Shown here one piece after another: positions 18,156 through 26,886 of a stretch of DNA of 64,000 nt. This stretch comes from Flavobacteriales bacterium (GTDB lineage Bacteria > Bacteroidota > Bacteroidia > Flavobacteriales > CAJXXR01). The translations under genes were made by a program, and so were the position numbers. Where the stretch lies: NCBI GenBank assembly GCA_025210805.1, contig JAOAQX010000003.1, forward strand, positions 62,001 through 126,000. The letters are read 5' to 3'. The notes under the pieces are model-generated. The model was not told the DNA's origin, made no database searches, and was given only the letters and a program-made list of their open reading frames with translations. Position 1 is the first letter of the stretch. Each line of letters begins with the position of its first letter.

Positions 18156-18407
18156 TTACTTCTTAAACTTTGCGTATCGACTCTTGAACTTATCGATTCT
18201 ACCTGCAGTATCAACCACTTTAGATTTTCCTGTGTAGAATGGATGTGATGCAGAAGTGATTTCCATCTTTAGTAGTGGATACTCAACTCCATCAATTTCA
18301 ATTGTCTCTTTCGCATCAGCGCAAGACTTGGTAATGAATGTCTCTCCATTAGACATATCTTTTACACAAACCATGCGGTAGTTCTCTGGATGTATTCCTT
18401 GTTTCAT
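18156..18407 (-). CDS. rpmE2: 50S ribosomal protein L31 type B
   Basis: The 83-residue protein begins MKQGIHPENYRMVCVKDMSN and contains SHPFYTGKSKVVDTAGRIDK, matching L31 type B. The zinc-binding CxxC pair of the type A form is absent. In other bacteria the type B form replaces the zinc form under zinc limitation; here no zinc-form L31 lies in view. It leads the S6-S18-L9 unit and has a strong promoter of its own. Confidence 0.95.
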   Translation of the reverse strand: MKQGIHPENYRMVCVKDMSNGETFITKSCADAKETIEIDGVEYPLLKMEITSASHPFYTGKSKVVDTAGRIDKFKSRYAKFKK

Positions 18408-18432
18408 GATTAGAAAGATTTTTTCAAGTCTG

Positions 18433-18463
18433 CAAATTTAGGGATATTATTTTGTTTTTCAAA
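18433..18463 (-). promoter_or_regulatory. Promoter of the rpmE2-rpsF-rpsR-rplI operon
   Basis: On the minus strand TTTG (complement of 18460-18463) is followed after 19 bases by TAAATTTG (complement of 18433-18440). This is the consensus Bacteroidota housekeeping promoter and the best example in the window. Confidence 0.75.
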
Positions 18464-18504
18464 CTAATTTACCTCCTATTTGAGCTATATTTTCTGGCAG
18501 ATTA

Positions 18505-21231
18505 TTAGAGTTTATAAATCTTGCCTTTGTAAATAAAGGTTCTATATTGGGTTCCTTTGAGCTTCTTTTTGGCTTTTTTATAGGCAATATCAAAACTTTT
18601 TCCCTTAAATACTGGATAGTGTTTTTTTCCATATTTCCCCATTTCAAAAGGAGTTTTCACCTTATGCTTCCTTGGGGTTTTGGGAATTTTTATTGTTTTA
18701 AAAGCAGGAAAAGTATTTTGATAGTTCTTTTTGATTTTCTCTAATTCATTTAGATCAAAGAAGGGCAAAGAAATTGTCCAATTCATTCTTTCTGGGCGCA
18801 TATTCTTTTGATACACTTCTGCAATTTCTGCTACTTTGGCTTTCGCCAATGTTTTTTTCCAGTTTTTATAATGCTTTGTTTTCCAGTTGAGCATTCCATA
18901 TTTACTCAACTGACTGAGTTTCTCATCTAAAGTAATGAAATCAAATGCTTGCTGATTTTTCACAGCATTAATTAACACAGAATCAGTTGCTAAGTGTTTT
19001 TGATTAAACAAGTTTTTAAAAACCTCTACATTTTTATCCAGTGTTTTGTTGGATGGTTTCGAAAGCTTAGTAAAAACAAGATCATTTTCTCTAGCTTCCA
19101 CTTTCCAGTCTTGATAACCTAGCCCATTTACTTGCAAGTATTTTGCGAAAGTTTTTGGACAAATGATTTGATTCTGTCTCAAAATGGATAAGCTGGTTTC
19201 AAGCGCATGTGTTTCTTTCTTCAAGGCAAGTTTTGCAGGAATATCTTGATCTACCTTTGTTAAGAGTGTATTCTTTTCATTCCATTTTTCTAGTCCTCGA
19301 AAAGCCTTTGCATAAGCTTTAAATGGCAATCTCCCTGTATAGGCAACAATCATCCCATCAGTTCCGAAATATTGTCTATGAAACTGTTTTAGAGAATTAA
19401 TATCCAATACATCTGCAGAGTGAACTACTTGCTTTAAATCAATGAGTTTTTTCTCTGTCAAATGTGGCTGTATAAGTAAATGAAGCAGGGTTTCTATAGC
19501 GGTTTGTGTTGCTTTTTCAGGACACACAAGTCGGAATCTTATAAAATGAAAATCGCTACTTATTTCTAGCTTTGCACCCACTGTTTGTAAAATATTTTCA
19601 TAATCTATCCGATCTAAAGAAATACTTCCACCAGCAATCATTTTTGCGAGTATTTCACTTGCTCCAAAATTATTTTCTTGTTCAAATTTTTTACCCGCTG
19701 GAATCAAAATATCGATTCTATTTACTTGAGAAGCTCTATTGGTTGAACCGATAATTTTTGCTCCATTTTTCCATTTTTTGTGATACAGTGGGTATTTAAA
19801 CTCGTTTTCGATCTCAGGAAGCTGAATTGCCGTGGTTTTATCAATTTTTGAAGATTCTATTTTCCAGTCCTTTTTGTAGTTTCCATTTGCATTGTATACT
19901 TTTAGTGCTTTGGGCTTTCTAAAACGTGAAACACCACTCCAGTTTTCCTTAGTATTTATTCCATAATCTACATGAAAAAGGACTTTTCGTAGGTATTTCT
20001 CTGCAGCATTATCTATTTGTGAAGGTCGGATATGTTGCAACTTTTCATAACGCTCTTGCAAATGGTTAGGATTTTTATAAAACAGGTATCCCTCTGCCAA
20101 AGCTTTCGAAATACTAGGAATACTTTCCTTGTTTTTTAGGAGATCTAATCCATGGTTTTTCTTGAATACTTCCAATGCTTCTAAAGATGTTCCATATTGC
20201 TGAAAACTCATTATACTTGCTTTAAACATGGGTTCGAGAACTTTCAAAGATCGATTTTTACTGACTTTAAAAGTGATTCCAAAAACACCTGCTAGTTCAT
20301 CAATTTCGCTTTTCACTTCAAGTTCAAAGGCAAATCCTTTATCCAATACCCTATTTTTTAAATCGCTTTTTGCATAATCTACCAACACATAAGCAAGTCC
20401 TTCCAATGCCAAGGCATCTTCGGAGGCTTGATCTTCTGTGGGTGCTAGTACGGTAAAACTTTGGTATTTATTTTTAGAACTTGTGATAAATATTTGATCC
20501 TCAATATACCTCATCGGTATTTGATTTCTCTTGAAATAAGGGGTTCCTTTTGGAAGTTCAGAAAAATAATATTCCACCCAGCCTAATGCTTGTTGATACG
20601 AGACATTTCCTACTATTGTAATCACAGCATTATTGGCACCAAACCATCTTGCTTTGTGTTTTTTTATTTCAGATTCAGCGTATAATCTTTTATTTGGTTC
20701 CGAAAAATATGGGTGATTTTTTGGGTAAAAGTCTTTAGGTAAATACGAAGTGTTTTCTATTGGCTTTTTCGCCAATTTACTCTGTGCATTTTTCCACCTG
20801 TCAGCTTCAATTTGTAAAATATTTTCGAGTGCTTGAGATGGGACAAATGAATTAAAGGAAGTATAATCTTTTGTTTGGTAATGATGAGATTTTCCTCCTA
20901 CTTGCAAAAGGGTACTTTCTATTTCCCTTTTATTAAAATTCTTTGAACCTTGTTTCATGGATTCAAAGGTTTGTTGAGCGATTCCCTTGAGATTTGCAGG
21001 ATCGCTAGACGTTCCTGCGTGAAAATGCACACCCACTTGGACAAGATTTCCAAAGGCGGAATTTTCATGTATAATTACACTCAAACCATTGGGTAACTCA
21101 TATCGTTTAAATGGTATATGAGCTTGATAATTTTTTTCTTGACTTTCAAACAAATTTGCTTGGGCAAATACTGGTATAATGCTCAAAAAAGTTAAAATTG
21201 TTATCGCAAATAATTTTCTGATCATAATCAA
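18505..21231 (-). CDS. Secreted M16-family (insulinase-like) protein lacking the zinc motif
   Basis: This 908-residue protein starts with a signal peptide (MIRKLFAITILTFLSIIPVFA). Its two halves show the M16 layout: YELPNGLSVIIHENSAFG near residue 44, then GVHFHAGTSSDPANLKGIA, and a second half with GASEILAKMIAGGSISLDRI. The expected HxxEH metal motif is missing: where it should follow TGxAH the protein reads GIAQQTFESMKQGSKNF (residues 83-99). The helix that carries the third zinc ligand also seems shortened after IEADRWKN (about 141-148). It is therefore probably a non-catalytic homologue, perhaps a chaperone-like or binding partner (inference). A TATCTTTG box lies upstream (complement of 21260-21267). 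Confidence 0.8.
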   Translation of the reverse strand: MIMIRKLFAITILTFLSIIPVFAQANLFESQEKNYQAHIPFKRYELPNGLSVIIHENSAFGNLVQVGVHFHAGTSSDPANLKGIAQQTFESMKQGSKNFNKREIESTLLQVGGKSHHYQTKDYTSFNSFVPSQALENILQIEADRWKNAQSKLAKKPIENTSYLPKDFYPKNHPYFSEPNKRLYAESEIKKHKARWFGANNAVITIVGNVSYQQALGWVEYYFSELPKGTPYFKRNQIPMRYIEDQIFITSSKNKYQSFTVLAPTEDQASEDALALEGLAYVLVDYAKSDLKNRVLDKGFAFELEVKSEIDELAGVFGITFKVSKNRSLKVLEPMFKASIMSFQQYGTSLEALEVFKKNHGLDLLKNKESIPSISKALAEGYLFYKNPNHLQERYEKLQHIRPSQIDNAAEKYLRKVLFHVDYGINTKENWSGVSRFRKPKALKVYNANGNYKKDWKIESSKIDKTTAIQLPEIENEFKYPLYHKKWKNGAKIIGSTNRASQVNRIDILIPAGKKFEQENNFGASEILAKMIAGGSISLDRIDYENILQTVGAKLEISSDFHFIRFRLVCPEKATQTAIETLLHLLIQPHLTEKKLIDLKQVVHSADVLDINSLKQFHRQYFGTDGMIVAYTGRLPFKAYAKAFRGLEKWNEKNTLLTKVDQDIPAKLALKKETHALETSLSILRQNQIICPKTFAKYLQVNGLGYQDWKVEARENDLVFTKLSKPSNKTLDKNVEVFKNLFNQKHLATDSVLINAVKNQQAFDFITLDEKLSQLSKYGMLNWKTKHYKNWKKTLAKAKVAEIAEVYQKNMRPERMNWTISLPFFDLNELEKIKKNYQNTFPAFKTIKIPKTPRKHKVKTPFEMGKYGKKHYPVFKGKSFDIAYKKAKKKLKGTQYRTFIYKGKIYKL

Positions 21232-21390
21232 ATTCTATTAGCATGGATTTTAGGAAAACCAAAGATAAGGTTTTTGGTTTTTAATGGAATATCTCAATCG
21301 ATTATTGACGACTGAAATATCTTTTTTGAAAAGGTAAGTTAATTTGAATTCTTCAATTTGGGAATCTTTTAGAGCCCAAAATATTTCACA

Positions 21391-21422
21391 AACAAAAAGG
21401 TGTTTTATTTCTAAAACACCTT
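21391..21422 (-). terminator. Terminator after the small gene at 21457
   Basis: AAGGTGTTTTA (21398-21408) and TAAAACACCTT (21412-21422) form an 11-bp stem. On the minus strand it is followed by a T-rich run, so it ends the unit containing the gene at 21457-21747. Confidence 0.8.
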
Positions 21423-21456
21423 CTTGCATTAATTAACCTTATTATGAGAAAGACTC

Positions 21457-21747
21457 CTAATTCATCGAAAAATTGAGTTCAACAAATGGAATGTTCCTTT
21501 TGTTCAATTCGAGTTGCTGAATTTCGTATCCGTTAAAGAATGAACTGCTCGAAAGCAATTGTTTTAAAAAGGGTACATGTTCATTCTCCACTGCGATCCA
21601 AATTTCAGAAAGGTTTGGTGCCATATTGATATTAACAATAGGCACAAGCATTCCAATAAAATTACCCAAAAATTTCTTCACTTGCTGAAATTTTACTTTT
21701 TCAGCATCCAATTTTCTTAGCTTAATGATTGTTAACTCAGTTTTCAT
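21457..21747 (-). CDS. Hypothetical protein, 96 aa
   Basis: I do not recognise this protein. The start at 21747 (MKTELTIIKLRKLDAEKVKF) is preferred over 21846, because a TATTTTTG -7 box (complement of 21794-21801) lies inside the longer frame and the added part looks non-coding. The product is small and mixed, with a hydrophobic middle (GNFIGMLVPIVNINMAP) and no clear signal peptide. It has its own promoter box and a terminator, which supports a real single gene. It lies downstream of the carotenoid operon, but the 230-base gap and separate promoter argue against membership. Confidence 0.6.
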   Translation of the reverse strand: MKTELTIIKLRKLDAEKVKFQQVKKFLGNFIGMLVPIVNINMAPNLSEIWIAVENEHVPFLKQLLSSSSFFNGYEIQQLELNKRNIPFVELNFSMN

Positions 21748-21978
21748 GATAAGTTTATTTGTTTCCCCATCAGCTATAAAACAAACAGCATGCCAAAAAT
21801 ACAAACAACTCATTTTTAAAACACTAAAACATAAATGTTTTAACAAATATTTTCACTACCAGAACCAAAAAACAGCAAAAAGAATCCTTTAAAAGATGAT
21901 TAAAGACCGTTAAACGAAAATTTAATTTTGTTATTTTAATACCGCTAAGTAAATCAACACCACAAATGGCACAATTTC

Positions 21979-22656
21979 TTATATAAAGCGTTTTTTGAAA
22001 TAATGAAACAAAACTAAATTAGAATACAACATAGAAAAAGCATAAAAGACATCTTCAAAAGGGATCGTTCCTATTCTCATTCCCAAAAATTCTTTAGAAT
22101 GATACCATACTACTGGTTCTGGCAAACCAGTTCCTGTAAGAATTCCATTTACCACAAAAAAGGGAATCAAAATCACTAGAAAAGCGAGTAAAAATCTGTT
22201 TAAATACCTCTTGGTAATCATTAGAGAAATTATAAAAAATATCATGTCAATTCTAGTGTACCATTTATCCCACCCTTTTAATAATAGAAATAAACCTACT
22301 GCTACTAAAAGAAAATGAACGATATCTACCGTTTTTTTAGACAATATCAGTTTTGGGAAATAATATTCTAGAGAAAAGTAGATAAACAAACTGGCATAAG
22401 GAATACAGAAGAAAAACAGCCATTCTTCTAATGGTAAACCAAGAATATGCAAAGGCAAATGATAGTCTTGATTAAATCCCCAAATACCCATTTTAACAAA
22501 AATTGCATCCCAAATAATAAAAATAAATGCAATTATTGTTGTGGAGCACAGAATTGCTTTCCAGTTTTGGATAAACCGCATTCTGGGATGAAAAGAGTAT
22601 AAAAAAGGAATACTAAATGATCCTATATTGAGCAATAAGTACAACCATTGGTTCAT
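21979..22656 (-). CDS. crtY: Lycopene beta-cyclase, fused CrtYc-CrtYd type
   Basis: This membrane enzyme closes the rings of lycopene to give beta-carotene. The 225 residues form about six to seven membrane spans in two similar halves. The first half carries the hallmark LGLPLEEWLFFFCIPY (glutamates at 77-78), and the second the matching GTIPFEDVFYAFSML near residue 196. In actinobacteria these halves are often separate proteins CrtYc and CrtYd; here they are fused, as in other Bacteroidota. Its ATG overlaps the crtZ stop by four bases. It is the last gene of the carotenoid operon. Confidence 0.9.
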   Translation of the reverse strand: MNQWLYLLLNIGSFSIPFLYSFHPRMRFIQNWKAILCSTTIIAFIFIIWDAIFVKMGIWGFNQDYHLPLHILGLPLEEWLFFFCIPYASLFIYFSLEYYFPKLILSKKTVDIVHFLLVAVGLFLLLKGWDKWYTRIDMIFFIISLMITKRYLNRFLLAFLVILIPFFVVNGILTGTGLPEPVVWYHSKEFLGMRIGTIPFEDVFYAFSMLYSNLVLFHYFKKRFI

Positions 22657-23108
22657 TCTTTCTTTTTCTTAAAATATTTAAAAGGGACCATAAGCATCCC
22701 AAAGCATTCTCCATCCTCCTTTTCAATATGCTTGTGATGCATTCTATGTCCTTTTCTTAAACCCTGAAAGTATTTGTTTGTGGTGTGTTTAAGCCAAGGG
22801 AAACGCCCATGAATCATAATATCGTGAACTAAAAAATAAGCAATTCCATATAATAGAATTCCTAGTCCAATAAAAAAACGATAATTGATTTCGGGCTCTA
22901 GCCCAAAGTAAAACAATAAGATACTGGGTATAGCAAAAATAACAAAGAATAAATCGTTTTTTTCGAACACTCCTTGATACTGTGGCTGATGATGATCCTC
23001 ATGCAGATACCATAAAAAACCATGCATCACATATTTATGAGTGAACCATGTTATACCTTCCATGATCAAGAAAGTAATTAATGTTATTCCTATAAAAAGC
23101 CAAATCAT
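22653..23108 (-). CDS. crtZ: Beta-carotene hydroxylase
   Basis: CrtZ adds hydroxyl groups to the rings of beta-carotene to give zeaxanthin. The 151-residue membrane protein shows the di-iron histidine clusters of the family: HKYVMH near residue 18, HEDHH near 36, HDIMIH near 90 and HRMHHKH near 117. Membrane spans lie between them. It sits four bases after an unknown secreted protein and overlaps crtY. Confidence 0.93.
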   Translation of the reverse strand: MIWLFIGITLITFLIMEGITWFTHKYVMHGFLWYLHEDHHQPQYQGVFEKNDLFFVIFAIPSILLFYFGLEPEINYRFFIGLGILLYGIAYFLVHDIMIHGRFPWLKHTTNKYFQGLRKGHRMHHKHIEKEDGECFGMLMVPFKYFKKKKE

Positions 23109-23112
23109 AAGT

Positions 23113-23529
23113 TTATATTTTAAAATATTTCGCCAATTCGTTTTCCTTATCTTGTTGAAGAAAACGGCTAATCATCTCTTTATCTTCTTCTAGGTTTGAT
23201 CGATAACCAACGATTTTAGGGACTTTTTGCTGAATCAAAAATCGGATATATCGTAAATAAATATTTTCTGGATTTTGCTGTATTAAAGATTCCAGCTTGT
23301 TTTTCTCCGATATAAAAATAGCCCATTTTTTCCAAGGTTGCCAGGTATATTCAGCTTTTTTCATCTCTAATGATAGAACAAATGCCTTGTGAGATATAGA
23401 TTTACCTTGATATTTAAGGATATACACTTCCTCTTCTGCCTTAGAAGATAGCTGATGGAATTCTTTCACAAAATCTTGAGAAAAGCTATTATACACTACA
23501 AAATAGAAGACTAAAATGAGATACTTCAT
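23113..23529 (-). CDS. Unknown secreted protein inside the carotenoid operon
   Basis: The 138-residue product opens with a signal peptide (MKYLILVFYFVVYNSFSQ, cleavage likely after SFSQ). Its mature part is helical and charged, with WQPWKKWAIFISEKNKLE near residue 59 and NPENIYLRYIRFLIQQKVP near 85. It overlaps crtB by four bases (ATGA) and precedes crtZ by four, so it is translated as part of the pathway operon. No known enzyme motif is visible. A periplasmic or outer-membrane role in carotenoid handling is possible, but that is only inference from position. Confidence 0.75.
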   Translation of the reverse strand: MKYLILVFYFVVYNSFSQDFVKEFHQLSSKAEEEVYILKYQGKSISHKAFVLSLEMKKAEYTWQPWKKWAIFISEKNKLESLIQQNPENIYLRYIRFLIQQKVPKIVGYRSNLEEDKEMISRFLQQDKENELAKYFKI

Positions 23530-24365
23530 ATCAAATTAAATTGGTGTCTTAAAAAAGCTTTACTTGCAATAATTACTTTATCGGTATTCGATACGCGTAT
23601 TCTTGCCTCCAAAATCCTAGAAGCTTCTACTTTTTTTATTTTCCTCAGAAGTTTTCTATAATATCTATAGGCGGTGTAGACTCCTAATCTGGCTTCAAAA
23701 GGTAGATTTTTAATTCCCTCAAAAGCATGTGTAAAATCAGCTTCTATCTCATCGATAATTTCGTTTTTCTGCTCTGAGCTCAATTGATCAAAGTTAACCG
23801 TAGGAAAATAAGAACGGTTTAATCGGTCTTGATCATCTCTTAGATCTCTAAGAAAATTAACTTTTTGAAAAGCCGACCCCAACTTCATGGAAGATTCTTT
23901 GAGTCGTTCATATTGCTCCGAATCCCCATTTACAAATACCTTCAAACACATTAGCCCCACCACATCGGCTGAACCATAAATATAGGTATTATAAGCCGAA
24001 ACGCTTTGGTAATTACTTTTAGAGAGATCCATTTCCATGGAATCTAGAAAAGCATTCACCATTTCCAAATCTAATTGATACTGATCATAGACTTTTACAA
24101 AAGCATGTATCACAGGATTGATACTTATCTTTCTCTTTTGTGCTCTGTAAAACTCTTCCCTAAACTCTTGGAGCATTTCGGCTTGTGGAAAACCATCGAA
24201 ACTATCTACAATTTCATCGGCATATCTAACGAAACCATAAATGGCATAAATTGCCTTTCTTACTCTTGGAGAAAGTAATCTACTAGCCATAGAAAAACTT
24301 GTAGAATAGGTATTGGTAACTATTTTACTTATTTTTAATGAAGATTCGTCAAACAGTTCTTTCAT
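23526..24365 (-). CDS. crtB: Phytoene synthase
   Basis: CrtB joins two geranylgeranyl diphosphates to make phytoene. The 279-residue protein has both aspartate-rich motifs: DEIVDSF near residue 51 and NFLRDLRDDQDRLNRSYFP near 169. Also visible are YSTSFSMASRLL at the start and YGSADVVGLMCL near 130. Its start overlaps the end of crtI by 17 bases. Family and context agree. Confidence 0.95.
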   Translation of the reverse strand: MKELFDESSLKISKIVTNTYSTSFSMASRLLSPRVRKAIYAIYGFVRYADEIVDSFDGFPQAEMLQEFREEFYRAQKRKISINPVIHAFVKVYDQYQLDLEMVNAFLDSMEMDLSKSNYQSVSAYNTYIYGSADVVGLMCLKVFVNGDSEQYERLKESSMKLGSAFQKVNFLRDLRDDQDRLNRSYFPTVNFDQLSSEQKNEIIDEIEADFTHAFEGIKNLPFEARLGVYTAYRYYRKLLRKIKKVEASRILEARIRVSNTDKVIIASKAFLRHQFNLI

Positions 24366-25857
24366 GGTTCTCTATTTTATGGTTGGTTATATTTGGATGA
24401 TATTTTTGTACTAAACTTGCTACAACTTTTCCTGAGATTATCGCTGGTGGAACTCCAGGACCAGGTACAGTTAATTGCCCTGTAAAGAAAAGGTTCTTGA
24501 GTTTTTTGCTTTTGAGTTTTGGTCGCAAAATATGTGTTTGCATAAGTGTATTTGCGAGTCCATAAGCGTTTCCGCCATAAGAGGAGTATTCCTCTTTAAA
24601 TTCTTTAACACAGAAAGATTCATAAAAAAGAATTTCTTCTTTTAAATCCCTTCCTACTTGTTTTGATAGCCTCGCTAAAATTTTATGTAAATATGTTTTT
24701 CTTGTGCTTTCGTCATCTCCATCTAGGTGGGTTGCTAAAGGAATAAGAAAAATACCAGCTTCATTACCTTCGGGTGCTACTGTGGAATCTGAAATACTAG
24801 GAAAACTCGCGTAAAACAAAGGCGATTTTGGCCAAGATGGATTCCCATATATACTCTGAATATGCTCGTCAAAATCCGTATCAAAAAACAAAGTATGATG
24901 TTCTAAGTTAGGCAATTTAGCTTTAAAACCAACATAAAATAACAGAGCCGAAGGTGCGAATGTTTTATTTCTCCAATAAGCATCGGAATACTGGCGAAAT
25001 TTTTTAGGAATTATTTGTTCCGTAAAATGATAATCGGCTCCGCTAATGATAATATCTGCATAAAAAACACTTTCATCTTTTAATGAAATCCCAATGGCTT
25101 TTCCTTTTTTTTCAAGGATTTGATTGACTTGTGCATTTAAAATAAACTTGACGTTTAAATCTTTTGCTAGTCTGTACATTCCTTGAGCAACTTCATACAT
25201 TCCTCCTTCAGGATACCAAGTTCCTAATCCAAAATCTGCATAGTTCATAAAATTGTAAAAACTAGGCGTTGTTTTGGGCGTGGCTCCTAAAAAAAGAATT
25301 GGAAATTGTAAGATCATCCTTAATTTCTCATCTTGGACCACTTGAGACACTTGCTTGGCAATTGTCTGAATAAAAAGAGGTAATTTCGTTGCCGTTTTAC
25401 CATTGATAATTTCGAATAAATTTTCCCCAGGTTGATATACTAAATCCTGGATTGCTAATTCATAGTTTTCTTTTGCTTTAGCAATAAATTTCTTAAGCTT
25501 CGCTCCACTACCCTTTTCAATTTCTTCAAATTTTTGGGCAATTTTATCTAAGTGATCTTCAATGTCTATAACTTCTTCATTTTCAAAAATCACTCGATAA
25601 GCTGTTGCGAGCTTATTGAGTTCATAAAAATCATTTGTGCTTCGTCCGAAATCTTCAAAAAACGCATCAAATACATCTGGCATCCAATAGAAAGTAGGTC
25701 CCATATCAAAGGTGAACCCTTCCTTTTTCAATTGCCTTGCTCTTCCGCCTACATAGTTTTGCTTTTCAAACACAGTAACCTGATAACCCTCTTTAGCAAG
25801 GTAACAAGCTGTAGATAGAGAAGAAAAGCCTGCACCTATTATAATTACCTTCTGCAT
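24349..25857 (-). CDS. crtI: Phytoene desaturase (lycopene-forming type)
   Basis: CrtI is an FAD-dependent desaturase that converts phytoene to lycopene. The start at 25857 (MQKVIIIGAGFSSLSTACYL, 502 residues) places the dinucleotide-binding GAGxxxL motif at the N-terminus; the longer frame from 25890 begins inside the promoter dyad. The C-terminal CrtI signature, with LFFTGQLTVPGPGVPPAIIS, is clear. It is the first gene of crtI-crtB-unknown-crtZ-crtY, which together would yield zeaxanthin. The promoter carries a striking inverted repeat (25860-25889). No MerR-type regulator gene is nearby. Confidence 0.95.
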   Translation of the reverse strand: MQKVIIIGAGFSSLSTACYLAKEGYQVTVFEKQNYVGGRARQLKKEGFTFDMGPTFYWMPDVFDAFFEDFGRSTNDFYELNKLATAYRVIFENEEVIDIEDHLDKIAQKFEEIEKGSGAKLKKFIAKAKENYELAIQDLVYQPGENLFEIINGKTATKLPLFIQTIAKQVSQVVQDEKLRMILQFPILFLGATPKTTPSFYNFMNYADFGLGTWYPEGGMYEVAQGMYRLAKDLNVKFILNAQVNQILEKKGKAIGISLKDESVFYADIIISGADYHFTEQIIPKKFRQYSDAYWRNKTFAPSALLFYVGFKAKLPNLEHHTLFFDTDFDEHIQSIYGNPSWPKSPLFYASFPSISDSTVAPEGNEAGIFLIPLATHLDGDDESTRKTYLHKILARLSKQVGRDLKEEILFYESFCVKEFKEEYSSYGGNAYGLANTLMQTHILRPKLKSKKLKNLFFTGQLTVPGPGVPPAIISGKVVASLVQKYHPNITNHKIENHERTV

Positions 25858-25859
25858 TC

Positions 25860-25889
25860 TGTTACGTTTATTATCAAATATACGTAACA
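25860..25889 (-). promoter_or_regulatory. Carotenoid operon promoter with a dyad around the -7 box
   Basis: TGTTACGT (25860-25867) and ACGTAACA (25882-25889) are perfect inverted 8-bp arms 14 bases apart. Between them, on the minus strand, lies TATATTTG (complement of 25875-25882), an exact TAnnTTTG -7 element. The crtI ATG is only a few bases downstream. A dimeric regulator on this dyad would cover the promoter core, so the site is a good operator candidate; the regulator is unknown. Confidence 0.65.
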
Positions 25890-26076
25890 ATTTTAAATAA
25901 TCATTCTATTTTTCGATGAGATACAAAAAATCTTTCTTTGCGTATTTTGACAAAACCATTCCCATGTACATTTCCTCTATGATCTGAGTGGGAAAGCATA
26001 AGAAAATCAAAACAAATCACTCACTGGTTTAGCTTTTTTTCTCATCTTTGATACTTAATTGAACCCATCATTTTAT

Positions 26077-26886
26077 ATGAAAAATAAACCCATTGGGATA
26101 TTTGACTCTGGTATTGGAGGACTCACAGTTGCTAAGGCAATTCAAGACCTCATGCCCCAAGAGCATTTTATTTATTTTGGAGATACTGCTCACTTGCCTT
26201 ATGGCGAAAAATCTGGTGCGGCTATTTTGGCTTATTCGAAAAAAATTACAGAATTTTTGATTTCCAAAGATTGTAAAGCAATCATCATTGCTTGTAATTC
26301 TGCATCTTCTGTAGTGTTTGAACCGCTAAAAAAACTCTATGGAAATCAATTACCGATTATTTCTGTTATTGAACCTGTGGTAATGAGCCTTAAAAATTCT
26401 TCACAAAAAAATATCGGAATCTTAGGAACAAAAGCCACTATTGGATCCAAGATTTATTCAAATTATATCAAAAAATTAACTCCGCAACATTTATGTTATG
26501 AGAAAGCGACTCCTCTTTTTGCACAAATGATTGAGGAGAATTTTGCTTCCAAAAATGTATCTAATGCAATTATTGAGGAGTATTTAAGTGATGAAAACTT
26601 AAAAAATACTGATACAATCATTTTAGGTTGTACGCATTACCCATTAATTCATGATGAAATTGCGGGCTATTATCATTATGAAAAAGAAATAATAGACTCT
26701 CCACAAATAGTGGCACATGAAGTAAAAAGACACTTAGAAGAAAGAGATATTTTAGCAGATCAAGAACATGAAAGTTCTCATTTTTATGTTTCACTCTATA
26801 CAAAAAGCTTTGAAGAAAGTGCTAAAATATTTTTTAAACAAACCATTCACTTTGAAGAATACGACTTATGGGAAGATTTAAAATAA
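26077..26886 (+). CDS. murI: Glutamate racemase
   Basis: MurI makes D-glutamate for peptidoglycan. With the start at 26077 (MKNKPIGIFDSGIGGLTVAK) it has 269 residues; the longer frame from 26059 adds six residues with no support. The two catalytic cysteines lie in IIACNSASS (about residue 73) and LGCTHYPLIH (about 189). The end overlaps xth by 19 bases. Confidence 0.95.
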   Translation: MKNKPIGIFDSGIGGLTVAKAIQDLMPQEHFIYFGDTAHLPYGEKSGAAILAYSKKITEFLISKDCKAIIIACNSASSVVFEPLKKLYGNQLPIISVIEPVVMSLKNSSQKNIGILGTKATIGSKIYSNYIKKLTPQHLCYEKATPLFAQMIEENFASKNVSNAIIEEYLSDENLKNTDTIILGCTHYPLIHDEIAGYYHYEKEIIDSPQIVAHEVKRHLEERDILADQEHESSHFYVSLYTKSFEESAKIFFKQTIHFEEYDLWEDLK

